Below, in pieces: positions 51,151 through 63,173 of a stretch of DNA of 64,000 nucleotides; the stretch's first letter is position 1; each line of letters starts with the position of its first letter. The stretch is from Chiua virens (Eukaryota; Basidiomycota; Agaricomycetes; Boletales; Boletaceae). The stretch spans positions 1,736,001-1,800,000 of the forward strand of contig JAHNUO010000005.1 of the NCBI GenBank assembly GCA_019787685.1, given 5' to 3'. A program made the position numbers and the translations under genes. The notes under the pieces are model-generated. The model searched no databases, was not told the DNA's origin, and saw only the letters and a program-made list of their open reading frames with translations.

Positions 51151-52340
51151 ATGGCTATCTATCCACCAAACCGTCAAGTAAACGATGGTAGCCATACACA
51201 CTTTTTTTTTCATCCGATTCCATCAACTAATTCATGCGATTTAGATCATTAAAACGGAGCCTATCGATTCCGTAGTCCCTATCGTTCCAGTTGTTTCGTC
51301 ACACCGTAAAACGAGGGTCGAAGTGCTCCTCCCGACCAAGAAACACGTCTATGGGACCGATGCTCCAGAAGTCGAAAACGCCTCGACCTTCATCGCGAGG
51401 AACAACCTCGTCAAAAAAGAAGAGCCCGAGGAATTGAGACCCAAACTGTTCTTTTTTGTTCGACCCATTTCAGTTCTCGTCCTGCGCTCACTGAGACCTA
51501 TTTTTTAGGGCAAAGTTGAAATTAAGAAGGAAGAAATGCTCTCCGAGGACGTCGTAAGCCATCGTCTCGCCAATGTTCCTTCTTACGGCGTGGACTTGGA
51601 TCCAGTCATCAGGGACGTGACCACAACGCGCATCTTCACCTCCAGACGATGGGGTGGAAATACCCAAGCCACCTTTCCAGAAATCCGCGCCGAAATGCTT
51701 GCTCGCCACGGACTGGACGACTTTATGTATTTGAATCTCTTCTTCAACCCGCACGCGCCTCAGTGGCCTGGTCAGCCCGGCTTGTTTTTCGCATCTTCTG
51801 TATATCCGGAAGCGGAGGAATGGCAGCCGATTAAACGTGTGCTCGTTCGATTGAAGTCAAACTGCTGGTTTTACGTTGGCCAGTATCACTGTATCCCAGC
51901 GGCCTCGTTGACACCTGACGAATGGAAAGCACAAGCCCCAAGGGTGGGATACTTTGGCTCCGAGTTGCGTTCACCCCTAACTCGTCTTCCTCGCTTTCTT
52001 TCGCAGGTGAAGCAAACTTGGACGAATAAGGTCTCGACCCAAGGATGGGGCATCGACATACGGGCGAAATTAGTCCTTCAAAAACGGCTCGGGAGGAACC
52101 CCACCATACAGGAATTACGTGATGCCGTCGAGTCAGAAAATAAATTCAGCGCGACCCCGGAAGAGATTCACGATGCATTCGATCGCGGCGATGCTGTACG
52201 TTGTTTTTTTGGGGCTTGATGCCACCGTCACTGAGATTGACAAAAAAACTTGTCAGTTTATACACTCGTGGGTCATGAAGTGTGTTGGTTACGACGAAAA
52301 TTTCCAGCGCGAAATTGCGGCCGGTAATGCTGCAAATTGA
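51151..52340 (+). CDS. Agaricomycete protein resembling DUF6697
   Basis: Function unknown. A small first exon (MAIYPPNRQ) splices to IIKTEPIDSVVPIVPVV, then LLPTKKHVYGTD. The middle part has a 5'-proximal Lys/Glu-rich linker and YGVDLDPVIRDVTTTRIFTS. The conserved block reads YLNLFFNPHAPQWPGQPGL, WQPIKRVLVRLKSNCWFYVG and YHCIPAASLTPDEW. Removing the next intron gives APRVKQTWTNKV. The last exon is CVGYDENFQREIAAGNAAN. The WFYVGQY...LTPDEW block is what I associate with DUF6697 in mushroom genomes, from memory and without a search. Intron 2 uses a weak donor, so residues near the start of the third exon are uncertain. Confidence 0.6.
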
Positions 52341-52666
52341 GGGTAATATTCCCGCGTGGAGACCATGCGTGATGTGCATGTTGGGGTCTATGGATTACAA
52401 CCATGGCGAGGTGAGACCCGCCTCTTGTTTATCTACATATTGTACATAATGAACATGTATCTTGGAATCGTTCCCCTGCGTTAAAATAGTAGCTCGTCGG
52501 CTCGGGGATGTTCGGACGCGTAAAGCAAAGGTACTATGACTCGTTTTGGGTGATGCGGCTGTACACGGGCTAGCCGTGTGGTCAAACAGAGCCAAAGAGG
52601 GTGGCTACAATAAGGCTGCGTGCCCTTGGACCCCTTTCATTACAACGTCCACCAGCTTCATCAGAA

Positions 52667-55089
52667 ATGTCCATTCCTACTGATAATTCTGCGGTTACAG
52701 AACATGACACACTCTCCGACTCTGACTGGCTTGACATCTCCAGTACAGACAGAGATTCGGACGACAACGACTCCATCTATTCCTCAAGAGAGACAGATCA
52801 TGAGGATCTTTCCCGCTCCAGGTCTAGACGGTCCTCCTTTAGCTATGGCAGCTCTCGCGAGGGGGACGTCGACGCCTGGGAAGGCTTAATCGACGACAGC
52901 GCCGACGAGGGCGTGCCCAGTGACGCACTTACTAGTGCGCTCAACCCCCACGTGCCATCAGAGCCTTCTGCCACCGTCAACTCAGATCCGACCCAAGAGA
53001 CTTCCCTCGAAGAGTTGCGCGTCAAAGAGGGTCTCGACCAAAGCATGATCAGCACCCTCAGTTCATCGCGCTCCAGCTCCCTCCATTCGTCTACGGTTCA
53101 TAGCCCTTCCCGTGATCTTCGCCTATCCTTTCCGGATCCCATCACTAGTTCACTTAGAGAACATCTTAGCACTTCTTACGAAGAAATTCAATGCGGCTCT
53201 GACCTTGTCTCCTCTCCTCTCCCTTCGGATGTTCCTTCAGACGCGCTCCAAGGAGATGACGATGACGAAATGCTATCTGCCTCTCAGGTACTTACGGCTC
53301 AATCACCACCAACATTAGTCCCTTCTCCGTCTGGGCCCGAACTCAAGGTTTTCCTCTTTGGATTGTCTACCTTCTCCAAGTGGTCCATAGTCGACACGCT
53401 CCTGCAGAAAGTTGCACGTGGTGCTGGTCTCACCATTACTACCGATCTCGACGACTTACAAGGGTATACACGCCGACTGTCCGTCCACGGTCCCTTTGAG
53501 AACGATCATGCATTCCCCCGTGTCGTTACCGTCGTTGACAAGACCCTCGATCTTGATGCTGCCATTGATGATGTAGGTCATGAATATTTTTCAAGAATGA
53601 ACTAACCGCAACTATGGGCAGCTGGCTTCGATAGATTCCTCTCGCATACGTCCTCTTGCGGTAGTCTTTCTGCCATGTCGCACACTGCATCTTCCTGAGC
53701 ATGTGTTATGTCTGCCGATCTCAGCTTCGGCACCAGAGCTTCCCGATTTTGGCAATGTTGAGACTGGTTCCCATCACGGCACATGGGACACGCTCAGCAT
53801 CCCGAATCATCGGATACTCCGGATGGCCCCACTCGAGGACTCTGCGGTAGTTGACAGGAATCTGATTGACAGTATTGACCCCTCTCGCGCTTATCGGGTA
53901 TTCTCCCGCTTGTGGGCGGGCGAACATACTACGTCGAAGGGAGTAGTGGCCACAACACATGCTTTGACAATGTAGGCTTCTTCACCGCGTATTCCCTGAT
54001 GACTCACTGATGGGAATCCGCAGCATTGCAATTCTTTCTCTGGTCCTTGGTGTCATCGTTCGGGCCGCTCTTCCGGTTTCCCTTCAAGCCTTCACTTCTG
54101 CTACCTTAGCGACCCCTCATCCTAACTCCACTCCCGGTGCTTTATGGCAATTACTTCGACCAGCAGCTCCATACAGAGAGCGTCTTCCCCCTTCCCCAAC
54201 ATGGGACAATTCGGTCGCCGTATCGTCCTCGGCCAAAGATTTTTCGTTATCAATCTTTACTGCGGAATCTACGTCGATTATGGTATCGCGTGCGAACCCC
54301 ACGAATTTCCGGCGCACAATGCCGTCAACGTTCTCGGAGCAGCTCAAGTTCTCCAAGGACCTGATGTTGCAACCGCCGTGCTCAGTCCTTCCGCTGGACA
54401 ACAGCCGGCCAAAGGCACTGTCTGTGATCCCAGAGACGAGCACCACTACCTCGTACCACCCCGGTCCGGCCACCACCGGTCACGCCGTCACCGCTATGGT
54501 CCACACGTCCGTCCCTGGCGTCGTCAAGGAATACGCCCCTGTCGCGGTAGCGATCATGAACCAGGACATGCAGGACATCTTTGATGCCCTCGATGCGCTC
54601 GCCCAGGCGATATCCAGACAGACGCAGATGATCCTCGCACGGGCGACGACGCTCCTCGAGCACTCGGTCCTGTATCTGGAGAAGAGCGCCGAGTCACTGG
54701 AGACGATCAAAGACACGTTCCATGCGCGTAACGAGCACGCTCGGAAGCGCGCCAAGGAGATTCGGGATTTGGGCACCAAGTGGTTGTATGATGCATCCGA
54801 GGCCATTTCCTCTCACGCTCAGTTTTCAAAAGGGGTTGCTCAGGAATGGGCGGAGGGGTTTGCGAGCCGGGCGCAGCGTGCCAGGGGCAGGGCAAAGGAG
54901 GTGGCTGCAGAGCTTCATGGACTGTTGAGAGAATGTGATGGACTCGAGGCACTTGGGAAGGGTGCGTGGGATCCACCCGCGACCAACTGGGAGGAGTGGT
55001 TGGAGCAGCTCGGTCAGCACATGGGGAAGGGAAAGTCATTTACTGCCAGGTCGTGCAAGCCAAAGCTCAAGTCGGGAGTTTTCTCCTGA
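52667..55089 (+). CDS. Fungal protein with one membrane segment, function unknown
   Basis: Not recognised. Three exons. The first (to about 53573) is Ser/Asp/Glu-rich and looks disordered (TLSDSDWLDISSTDRDSDD; MISTLSSSRSSSLHSS), then changes to a folded-looking part (ELKVFLFGLSTFSKWSIVD). The second exon runs LASIDSSRIRPLAVVFLPC to GVVATTHALT. The third begins with a hydrophobic helix (IAILSLVLGVIVRAALPV), a good single transmembrane segment, followed by a long helical, charged C-terminus (LDALAQAISRQTQMILARA; SRAQRARGRAKEVAAEL) that ends in the basic KPKLKSGVFS. The start is probably MSIPTDNSA at 52667; an upstream in-frame ATG lies at 52601. Layout suggests an organelle-membrane protein with a cytosolic disordered head. 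Confidence 0.65.
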
Positions 55090-55197
55090 TTATCACACGA
55101 GTTTTTTTGAACGGTGTAGGACAGATGTTATATGTACCTGGTGTGTAAAGTAAGGTGAATACGATTTGTGTTTTATTAGCTACTTTGGCTGGTCTGA

Positions 55198-57431
55198 TTA
55201 CGACGGTTTATCCCTTGTGAGATGTACCAACACCGCACTTTCGATACTCGTTTCCCAGATCTCATGTTTTGCCCGCTCGATCTCTGCTACAAGTTGTCTC
55301 CTCCGCGCTCGTGCGCGCTCAAGGATCACCTGTTTGTCAAGTACACCTCTGGAAGTGGTAGAAACGACGCCGGGGGTGGTGGACCTACTCGACATGGGTG
55401 GTGTGGCAGAAGTAACGTCTACATTAGCTCTCGCCTTTCCCTCTTCTGCTGCACTGATGCGCGGAAGCTCTGAAAGCTCCGTTGGAGAAGGGGATAGCAC
55501 CGCACCCGGAGTGCCATTCGCAGATTCACCCTTTTCCACAGGCTCGTAGACATGACGTCCTGAATGAGACTTGTCAGCGACATTTCGTCCAGTCAAGCGG
55601 AATACGTACCGTCAACATGCTCTCTATGGGCGGTCGTGCTAGCGAGTGCATCGAAGAACGCGTCGGAAGGCGGTGTGGGCGGTCCTGTGACAGAGCTGAA
55701 CGACGTGCGAGGTGTGTGGGAGAGGACAGGTAGGATTGTCGATATCTGCAGTGCTTGCGGAATGTCGCCCGGTGGCGGGGTCGCGAATTGCGATTGAGCT
55801 AGCGATACAGCTTGTTGAGATATGGCAAGCAAGGTAGGATCAATCGCTTGATCTTGTATCGGCTGTGGGACGATCGAAGCATGGTGTTGCGTTGGGGCAG
55901 GTATGCTCGGCGCAAGGCCAGAGGCCGAAGAAAAATCCGAAGATGCCAATAGCTGAGTACCCCCACCCGATAGCTCTGGAGTAGATGTGTCGGCTTCGAG
56001 TGGAAGGAGACTCTGGAGTTGCGATAGCCATTCTTCGAAACCCAGGTGATCACTTGCGGTCGCCGAACTAACTGCCTCAGTTACACCTTCCGAGTCCATG
56101 GGGGATCCCAAAGAGCTTAGAAAGTGGTATAAGTTGTCCATTGACATCGCATTGCTTGGCGTTTCAATCACAGCAGAATGCGGGGGGATGGTGGTATGCG
56201 ACGTGGATTCGGGGATGATTGTTTCGGTCGAGCTGACCTGCTCAACTTGTGTCTCCACAGACGTACTTCTGGATGACCGACGACTTTGCGCCTTGGTTCG
56301 TCCTTCTCCACTCTTCGCAGTTTTAATGGCAGCTCTTTTGGTAGCATCTCGTACGAGTTCAAGCAATTGTACCACAAGTCGTTTCGTTCTATCTCGCGCC
56401 CAAGTATCCCGGTACGCTTCGGGACCCTCACCAGTTGCAAACGGGAAAGGGATATCCCAGTCAGCTGCGCCGGCAGGCACGTGTTTTAGCTTTCGACGTT
56501 TGGGGGGTGGGATGGCGGTGGTTGGTGAACCACCACAAGTATAGCGAGAAGCGACGTCAAAGGATTGCATGTTGAAGACGCCATGGCCGTAAGGCCGTGC
56601 AAAAGGTTCGGGAGGATTTCGAGAGGCAACGTGTGATTCACCCCCGAGAATCTTAACCAGAGACTCGAGTACCGGAAAAATATTCTTTTCTTTCGTAAGA
56701 GAGCTCAAAATATTCGAGCGTAGAATCGCAGGATCGAGTTGATCTAGGCGCGGTGGCATCTCGTCGTCGATTACGATTGGATGGGCTGGTGTCGATCCAC
56801 GGGCGGGGGTGTGTGAACGGGATTGCTGTACAGGCTGGGGAAAGAGTGTGTGTAACTGTGTAGGCTTGACGCAGCCTACTACACCTGCAAGTCCGAGTAA
56901 TGAGGACTGCGAGCGCAGGAAATTCGGTGGAGTAGGTTCATTAGGTCCCGGCAAGGTGATAGATGGTGCAGGCGGGGCTGGCGTTAAAGACTTTGCTTTG
57001 GGCGTCTTACGCTTCCTTGTGGAAGTGGGAGCGGAAGGAGTAAAGCTAGCTGCAGAAGATGCCCTGGAAGGAATCGAGCGGGTAGATGACCTGGACGCCG
57101 CTAATGGTGTACGAGCTAAGGTGGACGTCGCGATTATAGTAGGTGGTGTAATGGACGGTAAATCGGTGCTTGATGTAGGACGAGACAGTGAGACCCTTGA
57201 AGCTGGGAGATCGGCTGGTAGTTCAGCACATGACATATGGGAACCAGGAAGTGCAATGGTCCCCACATTTTTTCTGCCCACTCCCACACTGGGGACGACA
57301 GTCACGGGACCAACTTCTTCTCCTGCAACGGAGGCCTCCTGAGATGGTGACCTACCTCTGCCCGGGGATGGAGGGGGGGAACCAAAGAGGGAATCCTGGT
57401 CATCATATATGAGAAGAGAGGACTGATTCAT
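55198..57431 (-). CDS. Large low-complexity fungal protein, function unknown
   Basis: Not recognised. Two exons with an intron near 55555-55605; about 720 aa. Start MNQSSLLIYDDQDSLFGSP at 57431. The frame stays open further upstream, but that stretch reads like chance sequence, so the start is placed here. Most of the protein is Ser/Pro/Thr-rich. A more conserved-looking centre holds PPRLDQLDPAILRSNILSSL, VLESLVKILGG and a basic patch PPPKRRKLKHVPAG (possible nuclear localisation signal). This is followed by WDIPFPFATGEGPEAYRDTW and a helix KRLVVQLLELVRDATKRAA. The C-terminus is a basic coiled coil (ILERARARRRQLVAEIERA). A nuclear regulatory role is a guess from composition only. Confidence 0.65.
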
Positions 57432-58078
57432 CTGATGGAGTGTGAGCTGCGCAATCGCGCCAAGGAATGATAAAAACAGCTGATAGACTGGTACGGAGCT
57501 AAAGATTATCGTTGAGGACAGTGATCGACTAGGACGTTGTCTGGAAGAAGGTATAGCGATCAGTAGTCGTGTAGAAACGAGACCAGGGATAACAGCGAGC
57601 TCACCAATATGACATGAGAGCAACAAGTGGAAAAGGACAGTCGCATTCTTTCGAGTATTTCGACCAAATAGACACAAAATAAAATCATCACGTGTGACTG
57701 TGACGTGATCGTACATACAAAGTGACTCGATGTAAATGTAGTAAAGGAATAGTTGCAACGAAAACGAAGGCTTGGCCTCGGCGACGTAATTATTGCAATT
57801 TTGCATGAAAGTCGCGGAGGTAGCCTTGCGATATCCAATCCAGCCGGACTATACCAAGTTCAGTCTTTGGGTCATCGTGCCCCATTATGCAGACCCGATG
57901 ATCAGCTTGTTCGATCGAGAACTTCGATGCACTCTGATTTACAGGATACAAGAATACAAACACAGAACATTGCTTCTCATGGTGTCGTATGCACTGGCCC
58001 GAGATTGCATCAAAACGTTCTTTACGGGCTCGTGATCCACTAGGAAGTGAGTGACATTCCGTTGCGCGGATAGCTTGT
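57432..58078. other. Intergenic, no gene seen
   Basis: 5' region of the low-complexity protein gene. Short open frames only; none shows a motif. Confidence 0.45.
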
Positions 58079-58187
58079 CTATTTGAACCCGCTGTCTTGC
58101 TTGAAGCAGTGTCTATCATAGGTACGCTTTAAACCCTTGTCTTCAAGGCAGTCGACGTAGTCGTTGAGCACGCGACGTGGACCCTGA
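58079..58187 (-). pseudogene. CipC-like (DUF3759) 3' exon relic
   Basis: Reading minus, this block gives DYVDCLEDKGLKRTYDRHCF and a stop. It matches the last exon of the intact gene at 62620-63061 (GYIDRLVETKGLDAYDKHRL and stop). Both then end KQD, two residues and a Phe- or Leu-Lys stop. The upstream exons are not recognisable here. It is therefore a truncated relic of the same gene, 4.5 kb away and in the same orientation. Confidence 0.7.
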
Positions 58188-58684
58188 TAAATGTTCGAAG
58201 TTAGCGTTCAATATGTCTGTCATGACAGCCGTCAAGCTCACGCAGATTTTATGGCCCACATACCCTGTGTGGAAATCATGTTATCGAATGGACTATTACA
58301 GGTCAGGGTTCCTTTATAGTGGCAATGCCACGAACATTAAGTTACTGCCCCGATCGATAATATATGTTGCAGCAGCTACAAACTGAATTTGACATTGATC
58401 TAAGTAAGTACAGACCTCAAAGCACGATGATTGGAAGTGAGATCTTGAGATCTCAGATTCAGACCTATCGCGTAGTTAGCCAGTATTAAAAAGTGGTTCG
58501 TGACTTGGTTGAATGCTTGCTGTAAGTACGTTGCAATTTATCCATAAGTGAAGATACAGTTATCATGCACATAGCCAGTGCGCGATCTAGGAAAGTGTAG
58601 CAGATCGAATTTGGAGCCCACCTGCACCAGTCAAACCGACTCAACCTCCCTTGGTACCTCCTGAATATCTTGCGTCACCTCATC
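58188..58684. other. Intergenic, no gene seen
   Basis: Downstream of the DUF6533-like gene. It contains a short palindrome (GAGATC-TT-GAGATCTC near 58440) but no gene signal. Confidence 0.45.
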
Positions 58685-60412
58685 CTACTTTGCATTCGTC
58701 TCCATGTTTTCCGCCGCCTCGTTCTCTGCGCGACTTGCAAACACAATGCGCGATCTAGCAGCTCTACAACCGGATAGTGTCGATAAGTCAGACCCAGTGT
58801 CAATCCCGCCCCCACGCCTGCTGTGAACCTCACGCTCGTGCAGCTCCCGTATACTAATGACGAATCGAGGGGTGAGGGTGAACGCCGGCACGCACATCAC
58901 AAAAGCCGCTAACGAAGACGGCCCAATATTGGATGGAATCTGCCCCCAGTTGTACAACACGGCGAGGCCATTGATTAGGAGTAAGCTGTGATGAAGAAGT
59001 TACCATTGGCTCTATCTAATCCGTTTCTCGATGTTGGCAGCAAAGGGGAATGAGGATAGAAACATACGCAAAGAAGTAGATAACACCCTGCTTGACAAGC
59101 AGATTGATGTACCGGTTGAGTTGCCACTGTTTTGTCACGCCGTACATTTGAAGTGATTGCCTCACGAACTGGACGGTTGCGAGCATACACAGCACCACAC
59201 TAAAGACGATCTGTGCAGAGTAAGCTATTTGTGCCCAGACGATGTCTTTAACCGGTGGCGCCGGTGCCGGCGTTGACGTGCAATATGGATATTCTAGTAT
59301 TTGGCTGGTGCCGGTGATCCCTGGTCATTGAATCTCAGCGTGGCAGTAAGGGAAGTTGTCAGCACATACATGACGAATTGCTCGGATCACTGAGGAAGGC
59401 GCAATATGCCACTGTGGTGACGACCTCAATGAAAAATAAGACAAGAAGTATACCAAGGATTAGCCTTGATCGATTGTATATTGCCCATACGCGCAGGATC
59501 ATTATGGCTGTGATCCCCACTGCGGTTTATCATTTGAGCTAAGTACATAGCTAGTACTCACAGTCAGCCCCGCCCAAAAAAAGAAGATATGACCATTGCG
59601 AGGTAATATACACCATTCCACCTTGAAGTCTTTGTGAATAGGACGGAAGATGGAAATTTAAAGTAAACACTCACAACTGTTAAACAAGATGTCAGTTGAC
59701 AATATGTGTAAGTGGAATCAAGGCCGAATACGCACATCTGAGAACACGATAACCCATGTCAGTACATTCATTGATGATTAATATTTGACGATGTATACCT
59801 CTTCAGGACCAGGTACAAATGTGGTGCCATCTTTCAGCGTGGTCAAAGTGGATCAGGACCATATTTTGTAAGTCCAGCTTACAAAGGGCGGAGCACCTGA
59901 TAGTCACTTATTGTTAGTGCATCTAGTACATTTTGTAATAGCCACAAGCTCACGCCAAACTCAGTATACCGCAATAACGAATCTATGAAATAATCACTAG
60001 AGCATATGCTAGTGGGAGTTTCGGTACACACGAGAATGAATGGGATCGACACCCAGGTCCACGGTTTGCACTGTTATCTCATATCAGGGACATGTGAACT
60101 GTGAATGGGCGTGCACTGACCCAGATGTATGTAATCTTCATGGAATAGGAAACCTTCACATGCACGATACTGGCAAGTACGTGAACCATACCTCTTTTGG
60201 AAAGACGAGAACTAATGATGCATAAGTTTGTGCTTCATAATGGAGCAGAACCGAAGGCTTACCATAATCATATACGACGACAGTGAGCGCGGCGACTGCA
60301 AGAAAGGGGAAACTATGAGACTGATCATCACGAGTGCAGAAAGCATACGAGACACATAGTTGTTCCATTGCATGGAAATGAGAGATGAGGACTGTAGCAG
60401 AACAGAGGACAT
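58685..60412 (-). CDS. DUF6533-like multi-pass membrane protein
   Basis: A member of the large mushroom-specific family of about seven-helix proteins with an N-terminal DUF6533 segment; function unknown. The start (60412) gives MSSVLLQSSSLISMQWNNYV. Removing intron 1 gives NYVSLAALTVVVYDY, the family signature. Later exons hold further hydrophobic helices (for example near 59160-59270 and 58980-59080). The last exon has LAAFVMCVPAFTLTPRFVIS and ends with a polar tail (RRGGGIDTGSDLSTLSG) and stop at 58685. Many introns; internal borders were not all resolved, and I did not verify the frame through every exon. Confidence 0.7.
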
Positions 60413-61308
60413 GATCTTGATCGAGACAGTGAGAAGCGCAAGAGATGGAAAACCGCTACTAGTATAGGCGACAGACGGTTTATAAGACCACGGAATCCAT
60501 GTCGTGATGCCTATAGAACATAATGTCAGGCATTGTGACGTTGATGCGGGTGGGACCTGATAGATCCCCATGCAGCCGTCCAAGCAGTCTAAGCGCACCT
60601 TTCGAATCATCCAGCACCGTACTGATGAGTGGTGGAGATAAGTTTAAATTTCTTAGCTTACCTAGGAATGGGCAAGGCTCGTAGTTCCATATGCTCAGGG
60701 CGAATGCTGCACTGGTGTTCCATTCTTTAGGTCAAATTAACTGTTTTTTTTTTCTCAAGTTGTTGCCTTTCTGTGATCGCAAACGTCGCTTGCATCTATG
60801 GGTCTTGGTATATTATGGTTCCTTCTCCGTCAAATCTGTTCTCAATGTGAAACTGTGAGTTTGAAGCAGAAATTTGCGATGATCAGAATGGCTCGGATCC
60901 GTAGTACGCTGTGCCAAGATATGTGAGTGATTCATCAACATGTCTGGAAATATTAATGAGTGAGGCTCACTGCCCCACACCACATCGAAAAGCTGTTCAT
61001 CGGCTGCGCGATGGCCATCGGAGTCACACTGGATGGCCAGCTTTGCCCATTATGTATTGCCAGCGCGAGGTGGCAGTGTTGCTGTGCTGGCCATCACCGC
61101 AATGATGTTAGTACTAGCCACCATCGAGAATCACTTTGCACCTTTGTTGCGACGCACAGCAGCGTGGGGAGGAGATTAGAAATGACATAACATGTAGCAA
61201 TCAATGAATCAATGATGGCGTTGATTGGAGTTAAAGCTGTATTTGTTGTTGAACGTTTGAACCTTGAGCTTGATTCTTGGCCGATCCATAGTGTGTGAGC
61301 TTTTCCCT
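60413..61308. other. Intergenic, no gene seen
   Basis: A divergent promoter region between the DUF6533-like gene and RNase H2A. It is longer than other divergent spacers in the right half of the window. No exon or repeat recognised. Confidence 0.45.
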
Positions 61309-62475
61309 ATGAACGTCCCTTCTGCACCATCGACGCCTCTCACTGACTCGTACTCGTATCACTCACCCACCCCCACTGCTCGTGGTCCATACATCCTCGG
61401 CGTCGACGAAGCTGGCCGAGGCCCCGTCCTGGGACCGCTCGTGTACGGCGTCGCGTACTGTCCAGTCGCATGGAAGGACGACCTCGACGAGCTCGGTTTC
61501 GCAGGCAAGCACTCCATCAAGCCTATTCAATCGCATCCAACTCATGATTTGACATCAAGACTCCAAAACGTTGACGCCGGAAAAGCGGACACAGCTGCTC
61601 GGCGTGCTCAACGCCGACCCCGTCAACCTCGGCTGGTCCGTACGCGTCATTAGGTACGTGGTAGACGCGTCGCCACGACCATCACTCATTGCTCGTCCAG
61701 TCCTCAGGCGATATCGAGTGGCATGCTCAAGGTGCCACCGGTGAATCTTAACAAACAGTCACAAGACGCGACCATCCAGCTCATACGGGACGTGCTTCAG
61801 CGTGGCATTCGACTTTCGGATGTGAGCGCCCCTTCCGTTGCGTCGGTGGTTCGAGGAGGCTGAGCATGTTACACATAGGTATACGTTGATGCGCTTGGAA
61901 ATACCACGTCTTACGAGGGATACCTGTCCTCTGTCTTTCCAGGCATTAATTTCACTGTGACTACCAAAGCAGACTCGAAATTCAAGATCGTCGGTGCGGC
62001 GAGCGTGGCTGCCAAAGTGACACGCGATGCGTGCATCGAGGGGTGGTGTTTTGAAGAACTCGAGGACGATGAACGCGAGAGCACACCCAAAGGGTTTGGA
62101 AGGGAATTTGGGAGCGGGTACCCTTCCGGTATGTGGTCATTCCATTTGTCGTGAATCAGGTCGAGTGAAGTTGGACCTTATGTCCAGACCCAAAAACGAA
62201 AGCTTGGCTCGAAGAATCGCTCGAGAAAACGTTTGGGTTCCCTTCTGTGGCGCGATTCTCATGGACTACCGTCAAAGTTATCCTTGAAAAGTCGGCACAT
62301 CCGATCAAATGGTGTGTTGTTATTGTAGATCGTCCCCGCATTAAATTTGACTGGCAACAGGAACGACGAAGGGCAAGATGCGCTCGTCATGACGTTCGGC
62401 AGTGGTCAAGGCAGAGACAAGGATAGAAATCTTGTTACGCGAGACCTGTGCCTTCGAAGTGTGGGCACGCTGTGA
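61309..62475 (+). CDS. RNH201: Ribonuclease H2 subunit A
   Basis: The catalytic subunit that removes ribonucleotides and RNA primers from DNA. Start [14 protein letters not shown]; an upstream in-frame ATG is less likely. The catalytic motif [19 protein letters not shown] carries Asp and Glu. Next, after splicing, come [19 protein letters not shown], then [15 protein letters not shown] with the third Asp. The block [18 protein letters not shown] then RDACI follows. [18 protein letters not shown] joins across an intron. The last exon is recovered after HPIKW: it restores [10 protein letters not shown] and the family-typical end LCLRSVGTL, stopping at 62475. The active-site set is complete. Convergent with the CipC-like gene. 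Confidence 0.93.
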
Positions 62476-62619
62476 TTTACGATACACGGGTACAAATACA
62501 AAACCCTGTCTTTTATGGCGCAATCATGAACTAGTATTGACCAGATTGCGACAAAGCATTCCTTGCGCGCTGTTCAGCTGCGAGGAGGTGAGCGATATCT
62601 TGTTACCCAAACGGTTCGT

Positions 62620-63061
62620 CTATTTAAGCTCACCGTCTTGCTTGAGGCGGTGTTTATCGTATGCGTCTAAACCCTTTGTTTCCACGAGACGGTCGATGTA
62701 GCCGCCCGAAAACGCGGCCCTGCGACGAGAAGTGAAACCCTTGTCAGCGATGCACGGATGTGCGTCTTACAGCAGCTCAACGGCCTTTTCATGATTGACA
62801 GGTTTACCCTGAGTTTTGAGGTGATGCTCGTATGCTTTCGCCGCCTAATGTTACATCACGAAGTAAGTGTTGGACCTGGAAATGAGCGAGGTTCTGCGTG
62901 CCTCGTACGAAGCTGCAGCAGCGATGAGTTCATGTGAGAGTTTGGCGGTGTGTCCGCCAACGACCTGGTGGTTGACAATGGATCAGAGCGCCGTCGTGGT
63001 TCAGGGTGTCCTGTACCTGAGAGTAGGCTTGGGCTTCATAAGAGGAGTCGTGGAAGAACAT
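62620..63061 (-). CDS. CipC-like protein (DUF3759)
   Basis: A small fungal protein family first noted as concanamycin-induced in Aspergillus; the biochemical role is unknown. The exons read MFFHDSSYEAQAYSQ, then VVGGHTAKLSHELIAAAASY with EA, then KAYEHHLKTQGKPVNHEKAV with ELL, and finally AAFSGGYIDRLVETKGLDAY with DKHRLKQDGELK. SHELIAAAASYEA and the ETKGLD block are the family hallmarks. The first exon border (ATG at 63061) is supported by the following frame, but a further upstream exon cannot be excluded because a splice-acceptor-like TTTAG precedes it. Head-to-head with DIS3, 112 bp between start codons. Confidence 0.83.
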
Positions 63062-63173
63062 GTTGGTTGTGTAAACGGTGGAGTCTCCTAAAGTTAATGT
63101 CAGTACGTCAATAGCATCCGGTTACTGTGGGAATGTTTGCGAGGACGCGTTCCTCCTACCTCAGCCATTCAAA

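Noticed and set aside
57432..57806. N-terminal extension of the low-complexity protein (125 codons upstream of 57431)
   Set aside because: The composition changes abruptly and resembles untranslated sequence, and the Met at 57431 begins a typical N-terminus.
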